Assembly: GCA_022729735.1 (NCBI GenBank)
Contig: DZAY01000005.1
Span: forward strand, 1 to 64,000
Direction of reading: 5' to 3'
Origin: Helicobacter cetorum
Lineage (GTDB): Bacteria; Campylobacterota; Campylobacteria; Campylobacterales; DZAY01
Length of the DNA stretch: 64,000 nt
Made by a program: the position numbers and the translations under genes. The notes under the pieces were generated by a model. It was not told the DNA's origin. It worked only from the letters and a program-made list of their open reading frames with translations, and made no database searches. This document shows, one piece after another, positions 1-7,189 of this stretch. Position 1 is the first letter of the stretch; the number at the start of each line of letters is the position of its first letter.

Positions 1-154
1 TTTGATTGTTGAGAATATCTTGATTGATTTTATTACCTATTTCCCAATACATCATGGTCATTGAGCTATTTACGGCAACAGCAACATTATTTTTGGTTTG
101 TTCGATAAGGTTTTTAATTTGTTCAAAAAGGTTACTATTGGTTAATTTATTCAT
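1..154 (-). CDS. YhcG/DUF1016-family protein, N-terminal fragment (runs off left edge)
   Basis: This gene is absent from the ORF track because it is cut by the window edge. Reading the minus strand from position 154 gives 51 open codons starting MNKLTNSNLFEQIKNL and including VAVAVNSSMTMMYWEIG. That pattern, an AVN.....YWEIG helix, is typical of the DUF1016 N-terminal domain of the YhcG family, whose C-terminal half is a PDDEXK-type nuclease domain. Its ATG overlaps the hsdS stop codon as ATGA, so it is translationally coupled to the restriction genes. YhcG proteins are often found beside type I restriction systems; the cellular role is not settled. The nuclease domain would lie outside the window, so only the N-terminus is supported. 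Confidence 0.8.
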   Translation of the reverse strand, partial: MNKLTNSNLFEQIKNLIEQTKNNVAVAVNSSMTMMYWEIGNKINQDILNNQ

Positions 155-1443
155 TGACTTACCTCTTTTGTCGGGAAAAGTTGTTGCATTAGCCCTTTTT
201 TATGCTCTTTGAGAGCTTGTAGCTTTTTGGTTTGTTGGGTTATTTGCTCATCAAGCGAACTCAAACAATCGGCGTTTTTTTGTTGTTCGTTTGGTTTTGG
301 TAATTTAATACTAAGTTTAGAAATATCTTTGTTATAAATGTGCTTTACTGTTGTCCCTGAAACTAACTTTATAATTTCTTTTTTACTAAGATTTAAAAAA
401 TATGACACAAACAAAGAATTAACTTCTTTTTTTGGTCTTAAAAGATTTACATCACCACCAATAATAATTCCATCTTCAAAGATTGCACTTGCCGTTGCTA
501 ATCCTTCAGGTGTAACATCTGAGCTTGGCATTAAAATATCATTTTTTTGACTAAATTGACCATTTTCAATATTTGTATATGATTTGATTTCAGTTATTTT
601 TTCTTTATAGATAGTGAATAATTCACCATAATGAATACATTTATTTAAGCCATTTTCAATAATATCTGCTTTTGAAAATACACTGCCTCGCAAAAAATTA
701 AATAAATTGCCTAATTCTTTCTCCTCCCACTCCCCATCATTTACAAATTCAGGGAATCGAAGTCGTGGGATACTCTCGCCCTCTCGTGGGAAAAGGTTTT
801 GCAAAAGTCCTTTTTTGTGCTTCTTGAGTAGTTCTACTTTTTTGCTTTGAGCAGAGATAAGAGAATCAAGCGAACTCAAACAATCGGCAATTTTTTGTTG
901 TTCGTGGAGTTTTGGAATAAAAATATTTACTTGTTTTAAGTCAGTTTTATTAATTTTTGGATGCCCACTTCCAGAAATTGCTTTTGAAATATGTTTTTGA
1001 CCTTTTTCACTACTTAAAAAATAATATGGAAACGAATTATATATATGTGATTTAAATTTCATCATTATCATATTTGGAGCTAATGTTGCTGGGAAATTTA
1101 TTTTAGGCATTTGCCATACTTCTCCAACATTAGCTCCAATATTTGCAATTAATAATTCTTGACCATTTAAAGCAGATTTTTTTAAAAATTCATAGCTTGA
1201 TTTATCAATATATTTTTGTTCAGAATGTCCTAATCCTAATCTTAAATCCATAAGTCTCACATATATTGCAAAATTTTTAAAATTAACAACATTAACATTT
1301 TCTCTTAAAGATTGAAAGCTTCCATTTGCCACAAAATCTGTCATTATTAAAATAATATTGTTTAGTGTCGTCTCTTCCCACTCTCCACTATTCGCAAACT
1401 CTGGGAATCTCATTTTTGGTATATTTTTCATTTTCTCACTCAT
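151..1443 (-). CDS. hsdS: Type I restriction-modification specificity subunit HsdS
   Basis: HsdS determines the DNA target of a type I restriction-modification complex. The 430-residue protein shows the usual two-half build: each half opens with a near-identical RFPEF...GEWEE segment (about residues 11-24 and 228-241) before a target-recognition domain. Each half closes with a conserved helix containing EQQK.ADCLSSLD (about 178-218 and 383-423) that spaces the two domains. The length is normal for the family. It overlaps the upstream hsdR by 8 bases and the downstream YhcG-like gene by 4, so the three form one operon. The two recognition domains differ in sequence, so a bipartite asymmetric target is expected (inference). 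Confidence 0.93.
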   Translation of the reverse strand: MSEKMKNIPKMRFPEFANSGEWEETTLNNIILIMTDFVANGSFQSLRENVNVVNFKNFAIYVRLMDLRLGLGHSEQKYIDKSSYEFLKKSALNGQELLIANIGANVGEVWQMPKINFPATLAPNMIMMKFKSHIYNSFPYYFLSSEKGQKHISKAISGSGHPKINKTDLKQVNIFIPKLHEQQKIADCLSSLDSLISAQSKKVELLKKHKKGLLQNLFPREGESIPRLRFPEFVNDGEWEEKELGNLFNFLRGSVFSKADIIENGLNKCIHYGELFTIYKEKITEIKSYTNIENGQFSQKNDILMPSSDVTPEGLATASAIFEDGIIIGGDVNLLRPKKEVNSLFVSYFLNLSKKEIIKLVSGTTVKHIYNKDISKLSIKLPKPNEQQKNADCLSSLDEQITQQTKKLQALKEHKKGLMQQLFPTKEVSQ

Positions 1444-4405
1444 AAGCTTTTAATCCTGAAATCTCTTGCCCTTTGGCTAATTTTTTAAGCAATGGAATTA
1501 AATCTTGCATTAACTCTTCCTCTTTTTGTTTTCGCTGTTTCCAATTTAATTTTAAAGGAGCTAAAAGGTCAGTCAAAAGTTCGCCATCAAAAATCATCCT
1601 ATTTATAATAATTTCTATAAACTTATGAAACTCTTTTTTATCTATTGCATGTTTTTGTGCTATCTCTTCAAGTTTGATATTTGATTTATTTGCTTTAAAC
1701 TCTTCATAACCTTTTTTTATATCCTCTTCATTTAGTTTTGAATTTGGTTGCAAGACTTCAATATACTCTCTAATATCCTCTTTTTCATCGATAAACTTTG
1801 AATCACTTTCGATAATTCCCAAAAGTTCATCTTTTGTCATTTTTCGCTTTTTAGACTCTTGTGTATAGTTTGAAATCAATCTCATGATAAAATCATAATC
1901 TATCAAAGCAGAAGCAAAAAGGACAAATTCAAAATCTAATTGATTTAGTTCATTTTGTTGGTCAAGTTTTGGTGTTTTTTCTATTATCTGTTTGGCTGTT
2001 TCAAGATACATACTTTTAAAAGCTCTAATCGTATCTTGTGGGATTATCTGCTCAATTTTGTTTTTATTATCTTCTGTTAAATCTGTATATTGTTCTAATT
2101 GTGTTTTTAATCGCTGTATCTCTTTAAATAGATTTATAAACTGTCCTTTTGCTTCATGTCCTTTTAGGTTACTTATTTGTTCTGGTTTAAATGCTAAACC
2201 TTGAGAATTCATAAATGAAGCCAATTTTTTTACACCAATTTGGAGATTTTCAATAACAGCTGGAGCAGAATCTACGAGCCATATCTCTTTTATTTGTTTA
2301 GAAGATTTACCTGAAAAAGTGGTTATTGCTTCCTCAACCTCTTTTTGTTGTCCTCTAAAATCTAATATATTTCCATACGGTTTTGTATCGTTTAAGACTC
2401 TATTGGTTCTACTAAAAGCTTGAATAAGTCCATGATATTTTAGATTTTTATCTACATAAAGAGTATTTAAATATTGTGAGTCAAAACCTGTTAAAAGCAT
2501 ATCTACAACTATTGTTATATCAATCTTATCTTTATGAGGATAATCTCTATTTGGATATTTTTGTTTTTTAATTCGCTCTTGCACATCTTGATAATAACGG
2601 TCAAAATTTGCAATATTATGATTTGTTTTAAATTGATTGTTATAATCTTCTAAAATTGATTTTAAAGCCTCTTTTTTCTCATTTGGATTTACTTCATTAT
2701 CTGCTTTTTCTTGAATTAAATCTTCTTGAAGTTGTTTTATATCTTTTTTACTTTTATCATCATCTATAACACTAATAGGAGGAGAGAATACAGAAGCGAT
2801 ATTTAAAGGTTTATACTCTTCATCTAATTTCTGTTTTTCTGCTTGAATGGTTTTAAATAGTTTATAATATAAAATAGCATCATTAATTGATGCAGTTGCA
2901 AAGATAGCATTAAATTTACGATTTGAAGTTGCTCCGTCATGTTTATCCAAAATAGCTTCTACAATAGCTTTTTTTGTGATACTCTCTTTGGCTTCAATCT
3001 GTTTATCTGGTTTATAATATTCGATATGAAATTTTAAAACATTTTCATCATCGATAGCATTTGTGATAGTGTATGAGTGTAGCTCTTTTTGAAATATATC
3101 AATAGTAGTTTTTAAAGTTAATTCTTCTCCATTTATCTGTTTAGATGTTGCATTTTCTTCAAATATTGGTGTTCCTGTAAAGCCAAATAGTTGAGCTTTT
3201 GGAAAAAACTCTTTTATAGCTTTGTGATTTTCTCCAAACTGTGAGCGGTGACACTCATCAAAGATAAAAACTATCCTTTTATCACTAATTGATTTTAGTT
3301 GTTCTTTGTATTTTTTTTCATTACTATCATTTAGAGCAACTCCTAATTTTTGAATAGTTGTAACTATAACTTTATTTGTGTAATCAGTAGAAAGTAACCT
3401 TTTTACAAGAGTATCTGTATTTGTGTTTTCTTCAACACACTTTTCTTGAAAACGGTTAAACTCATCTCTTGTTTGTTTATCTAAATCTTTTCTATCAACT
3501 ACAAAAAGGCACTTTTCTATGTCAGGATTATCTTTTAAAAGTGTTGAAGCTTTAAACGATGTGAGAGTTTTACCACTTCCAGTTGTATGCCAAATGTAGC
3601 CATTTCCACAGTTTTGATGGATACAATCAACTATCGCTTTTACTGCATATATCTGATATGGTCTCATCATGAGTAGTTTTTGTTCGCTTGAAACTAACAC
3701 CATATAACGGCTAATCATTTCAGCTAAAGTGCATTTATTTAAAAAACTATCACTAAAAGCATTAAGCCCTGTAATTTTGTTATTATCGTAATCTGCAAAT
3801 TTATAAATAGGCAAAAATCTCTCATCTGCATTAAAAGTAAAATGACGGTTATTATTATTTGCAAAATACATTGTATTTGTTTGATTGCTTACGATAAAAA
3901 TTTGTATAAAAGAGAGAAGTGTTTTTGTGTAGCCATTACCAACATCATTTTTATAATCTATGATTTGTTGCATAGCTCTTCTTGGATTTATTTGTAAAGT
4001 TTTAAGTTCTATTTGAACTACTGGAACACCATTAAGAAGTAAAATAACATCATAACGATGATAAGAGTTATCTGTATTTATTCGTAGTTGATTTATAACC
4101 TCAAAACTATTTTTACACCACTCTTTAATATTTACAAGTGTGTAATGAAGAGTTTTGTTATCATCTCTAATAAAACTATTTTTTTCTCTTAAAAGTTTTG
4201 CAGAATTAAAAACATCAGCAGTTATAATAGTATCTAAGAGCCTTGCAAATTCGCTATCACTTAAATTTACAAAATTTAGCTCTTCAAATTTTTGTCTGAA
4301 ATTTTGATTTAATGAGTTTTTGTCTCTAATATCAGGACGATAGATATATTTTAAATCGATTAATTTATTTATAAAATCTTGTTCTATTTGGTTCTCTTTT
4401 ATCAT
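1436..4405 (-). CDS. hsdR: Type I restriction enzyme endonuclease/translocase subunit HsdR
   Basis: HsdR is the ATP-driven DNA translocase and nuclease of type I restriction systems. The N-terminus carries a PD-(D/E)xK-like nuclease motif (YDVILLLNG...QIELK, about residues 120-140). Superfamily 2 helicase motifs follow: HTTGSGKT near 280, FDECHRS near 390, FTGTP near 418, and the late motifs TGFDSQ and QAFSRTNRV around 650-680. The ORF track starts at a TTG at 4429 with no clear ribosome site; the ATG at 4405 (MIKENQIEQDF) is more likely, though its ribosome site is also weak. It is about 989 residues, normal for HsdR. It precedes hsdS; no hsdM is present on either side within the window. Confidence 0.93.
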   Translation of the reverse strand: MIKENQIEQDFINKLIDLKYIYRPDIRDKNSLNQNFRQKFEELNFVNLSDSEFARLLDTIITADVFNSAKLLREKNSFIRDDNKTLHYTLVNIKEWCKNSFEVINQLRINTDNSYHRYDVILLLNGVPVVQIELKTLQINPRRAMQQIIDYKNDVGNGYTKTLLSFIQIFIVSNQTNTMYFANNNNRHFTFNADERFLPIYKFADYDNNKITGLNAFSDSFLNKCTLAEMISRYMVLVSSEQKLLMMRPYQIYAVKAIVDCIHQNCGNGYIWHTTGSGKTLTSFKASTLLKDNPDIEKCLFVVDRKDLDKQTRDEFNRFQEKCVEENTNTDTLVKRLLSTDYTNKVIVTTIQKLGVALNDSNEKKYKEQLKSISDKRIVFIFDECHRSQFGENHKAIKEFFPKAQLFGFTGTPIFEENATSKQINGEELTLKTTIDIFQKELHSYTITNAIDDENVLKFHIEYYKPDKQIEAKESITKKAIVEAILDKHDGATSNRKFNAIFATASINDAILYYKLFKTIQAEKQKLDEEYKPLNIASVFSPPISVIDDDKSKKDIKQLQEDLIQEKADNEVNPNEKKEALKSILEDYNNQFKTNHNIANFDRYYQDVQERIKKQKYPNRDYPHKDKIDITIVVDMLLTGFDSQYLNTLYVDKNLKYHGLIQAFSRTNRVLNDTKPYGNILDFRGQQKEVEEAITTFSGKSSKQIKEIWLVDSAPAVIENLQIGVKKLASFMNSQGLAFKPEQISNLKGHEAKGQFINLFKEIQRLKTQLEQYTDLTEDNKNKIEQIIPQDTIRAFKSMYLETAKQIIEKTPKLDQQNELNQLDFEFVLFASALIDYDFIMRLISNYTQESKKRKMTKDELLGIIESDSKFIDEKEDIREYIEVLQPNSKLNEEDIKKGYEEFKANKSNIKLEEIAQKHAIDKKEFHKFIEIIINRMIFDGELLTDLLAPLKLNWKQRKQKEEELMQDLIPLLKKLAKGQEISGLKAYE

Positions 4406-4520
4406 GTTTTTAAATTCTTTCTTAAACAAAATATTTTGATGATTATATCTTAAAAGTATTATATTTTTAAAAAAAAGTGTGATTTCTAATTATTTGATTA
4501 AGCATTCAAATTATCAAACT

Positions 4521-4559
4521 CAAGTTAAAGAGTGGGAGAAGTTAGAGCAAAAGCTCTAA
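4521..4559 (+). pseudogene. Possible relic of the 3' end of a DUF1703-type ATPase/PDDEXK gene
   Basis: In the gap between hsdR and the serine-rich gene the plus strand reads QVKEWEKLEQKL then TAA. The last codons of the frameshifted ATPase gene at 11655 read IKEFMWEKLERKL then TAA. The DNA similarity (GTGGGAGAAGTTAGAGC against GTGGGAAAAGTTAGAGC) continues past the stop codon into AAACTTAA. This looks like the surviving end of a second copy, most of which was lost when the restriction or surface genes arrived. The match is short, so a small dispersed repeat with a hairpin is the alternative. Confidence 0.45.
4542..4559 (-). terminator. Hairpin downstream of the serine-rich gene
   Basis: TTAGAGC-AAAA-GCTCTAA is a perfect 7-bp stem with a 4-base loop lying just 3' of the stop codon of the minus-strand serine-rich gene. 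No strong U-tract follows on either strand, so terminator activity is uncertain. A sister hairpin is found at 11638-11655. Confidence 0.35.
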
Positions 4560-4561
4560 AC

Positions 4562-7180
4562 TTAAAACTCTATCTTATCGCTTTTCTTCATTGCTGTTTG
4601 GATAGATATTTGAGGTCTATTATTTACCAAATTTACTTCTATTTTAGAGCCATTTTCAAAGCTATTTTTAGAAGTTTGTCTTATTTTACTATTAACTTCA
4701 AATTGTGATTTTGTTTCGCCACTATTATCAGTTTCGATATTAACTTTTGTTGTATCATCAATTTGTGCAGTAGTTGTAACTCCGTTTTCGCTAATTATCG
4801 TTTCAGCTCCTGCGATTTTTACTTCAGCAATAGACTCTTCACCATTTATAGAAACTGTGTGAATCATAAAGCCATCTGAATTAGTTTGGGCTGTTGAATT
4901 TTCATAGCTCGTTACAACAGTTCCATCATTTTTGATTTCCGTCGTTGCTCCAACTACATTAGCCTCGGCTTTTGCAATTTTTTCTTCTCCAGTTGTTTTA
5001 TCAATCGTTTTCATAATATGCACAGCTTTACCATCAGCTTTGCCATCAACTACGATTTCAATTTTTTTACTTTCACTCTCAACAACTCCTTTTGTCTGAA
5101 CTGTGCCATCTTCTTTGATTATTACAGTTGAGTTTGGAACTTCTGAACTTGCTTTTGTAGATTTTCCATTATTTGATATTTCGTGAGAAACTTTTCCATC
5201 AGAATTTACCGAAGTTTTTACATCATTTAAGCTCACTTCCACAGTTCCATCAGATTTTATATCAACTTTTGAACCAACAGCTAAAGAGCCAATTGTTGAT
5301 GTTGTTTCAACTCCAGAACTATTTTTCATTGTGATTGTATTTAGAGTTGTGCCGTTTTCTTTAATTGTAGAATTTACTTTTATTTCACTATTTTCTACTT
5401 TTGCTGACATATTTATAATAGCATTATTGCCATCTTTTGTGCTTGTAATTACAGTATTCGAAACTTCAGAATTTATAACTTTTCGCTCTTCAATAACTCC
5501 ATCTTTGCTATATTGCACAGTAATTGATTTTGTGCCATCAGAATTGTTTTCAATTTTATCTAATATATTTGTAAGTTTAAATCCTGTCTCAAGATTATCC
5601 ATTGTAACCGTTTGTCCAGCTCCTGTTGTATCTAAAATTTCAATACTGTTTGCTGGAGTTTGTGGAGTTGGTGTTGTTGGATTTTGAGTTGTTGGCTCAA
5701 TATATACTGGATTATAATTATAGTCTGGAATATAAACACTACTTAAAGAACTACTACTTGAACTTGATAAACTTGAAGATGAACTTGCAACACTTGAAGA
5801 TGAACTTGCAACACTTGAAGATGACAAGCTACTTAACGAACTTGATGAACTTTCACTTGACAAACTCACACTTGAACTACTACTAATTATAGTTTCACTT
5901 GAATTAGTCGAACTTGATGAACTTTCAATGCTTGACGAACTTGAAATGCTTGAGCTTGAACTATTTGTTTCACTTGATGAACTTGAACTACTTGATGAAC
6001 TTGAACTAATTGGTAGAGTTACACATTTTGCACTATTTGTTGTATTTATATCTAAATTATTAATAGTGAAATTAGTCTCATCAGCTAAAATTTTTACATT
6101 CAGTTCGCAAGTTTCATAAGTTGTTGTGCCATTTGCTTTGACATTTACTACATAATTTCCAGCTGTTTCAACATTTTTGAATTGCAAAACATTTAGAGCT
6201 GAAATTTGAAATTTTGCACTATCATTTCCATCAACAATTTCATAATTATTTCCACTCATATAATCACTAATAGTAATAACATCTGTTTCGCCATTTACAA
6301 TCATTGGATTTAAGAAATCAATAGCAACTCCACCAGGGTCTTTTATAACTCCATTTGCAACTCCATCATCATCAAACTCGCCACCATCGACTAAATCAAA
6401 GTTGATTTGAACTTGATTATTTGATAAGTTTTTTGTAGATTTAGCTATATTTTTCCAAACACCACTACTATTTTTTTTGTAATATGTAAATGTTTTTATA
6501 CTTTTATCAACAACAATACTCATATTTGCAGTGCCACCAACTGGCACATTTCCTACATCAAAGCTCAATAGTCCAAGTGGAAGTTTCACACCTTTTGGAA
6601 GAGTAGTTGTAGATGATGATTCAAAATTTGTAATTGAGTAACCAACATTTGTAGAGAGTGTAACTTGTTGATTATTTGCTGTGATTGTTTGAGTATGAAT
6701 ATTTACATAATTAACGGTTACATTCATATCTTTTGATACAATTATTTTACCATCACTCACTTTTAGATTTAAATTTACAACACCATATTTATTGCTTTTT
6801 GGAGAAACTGTAAAGTTCAAATCTTTATTGTGATAGTTTGTATAATTTATAGGATTTGTCAAACTTGGAGTTATGGTTATAATTTCACTATCATTCATAT
6901 CGATTGTTACATTTAAATCATTTCTATCAATATCAGTAATACTATTTAATGTGATATTAAAATCTGCAAAATTCATATCTTTTGTAATATTGCTTAGAGT
7001 CTGTGTAAATGTTGGGGAGCTATTAGCTACTAAATAGTGAGGTATAGAGCCAGTGTGTGGAAGTGAAGCATCGGTTGAAACTTCACTATCGGGTATAAAA
7101 GTAAGCTGTTGTGCTGTTGGATTAGCAAAACTTACTGTTGTAACCATTAGAGATGTTAAAGCTAAATCTATTTTTTTCAT
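4562..7180 (-). CDS. Secreted serine-rich surface protein with C-terminal repeats
   Basis: I do not recognise a named family. The protein (about 872 residues) opens with a signal peptide (MKKIDLALTSLMVTTVSFA). The N-terminal 370 residues are beta-rich and include a cadherin/Ig-like stretch (DRNDLNVTIDMNDSEIITITP). A serine-dominated linker of about 90 residues follows, then about 330 residues of related beta units built around phrases such as KEDGTVQTKG, KNDGTVVTSY and SENGVTTTAQ. The overall form fits a cell-surface or released stalk-like protein. The ATG at 7180 has AGGATAA upstream; the track's start is the GTG one codon earlier. It lies 9 bases after the beta-helix gene stop, so the two are co-transcribed. 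No C-terminal anchor or autotransporter barrel is visible. Confidence 0.7.
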   Translation of the reverse strand: MKKIDLALTSLMVTTVSFANPTAQQLTFIPDSEVSTDASLPHTGSIPHYLVANSSPTFTQTLSNITKDMNFADFNITLNSITDIDRNDLNVTIDMNDSEIITITPSLTNPINYTNYHNKDLNFTVSPKSNKYGVVNLNLKVSDGKIIVSKDMNVTVNYVNIHTQTITANNQQVTLSTNVGYSITNFESSSTTTLPKGVKLPLGLLSFDVGNVPVGGTANMSIVVDKSIKTFTYYKKNSSGVWKNIAKSTKNLSNNQVQINFDLVDGGEFDDDGVANGVIKDPGGVAIDFLNPMIVNGETDVITISDYMSGNNYEIVDGNDSAKFQISALNVLQFKNVETAGNYVVNVKANGTTTYETCELNVKILADETNFTINNLDINTTNSAKCVTLPISSSSSSSSSSSSETNSSSSSISSSSSIESSSSSTNSSETIISSSSSVSLSSESSSSSLSSLSSSSVASSSSSVASSSSSLSSSSSSSLSSVYIPDYNYNPVYIEPTTQNPTTPTPQTPANSIEILDTTGAGQTVTMDNLETGFKLTNILDKIENNSDGTKSITVQYSKDGVIEERKVINSEVSNTVITSTKDGNNAIINMSAKVENSEIKVNSTIKENGTTLNTITMKNSSGVETTSTIGSLAVGSKVDIKSDGTVEVSLNDVKTSVNSDGKVSHEISNNGKSTKASSEVPNSTVIIKEDGTVQTKGVVESESKKIEIVVDGKADGKAVHIMKTIDKTTGEEKIAKAEANVVGATTEIKNDGTVVTSYENSTAQTNSDGFMIHTVSINGEESIAEVKIAGAETIISENGVTTTAQIDDTTKVNIETDNSGETKSQFEVNSKIRQTSKNSFENGSKIEVNLVNNRPQISIQTAMKKSDKIEF
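5738..6007 (-). repeat. Serine-rich coding tract
   Basis: About 90 codons of the serine-rich gene, nearly all serine. The DNA mixes AGT and TCA codons rather than one triplet, and includes a 21-bp unit (GATGAACTTGCAACACTTGAA on the plus strand) repeated in tandem near 5773-5825, encoding SSSSVAS. Such tracts can change length by recombination or slippage. Confidence 0.8.
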
Positions 7181-7189
7181 CACTTATCC

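Noticed and set aside
24-212. 62-aa plus-strand ORF
   Set aside because: Overlaps the coupled hsdS/YhcG junction on the minus strand, which has strong family support; the ORF shows no features of its own.
5738-6007. CRISPR-like or satellite repeat
   Set aside because: The repeats are coding serine runs in frame, with no unique spacers.
5331-6119. Plus-strand ORFs opposite the serine-rich gene
   Set aside because: They are shadows of the biased serine and threonine codons of the real minus-strand gene, without start signals or family resemblance.
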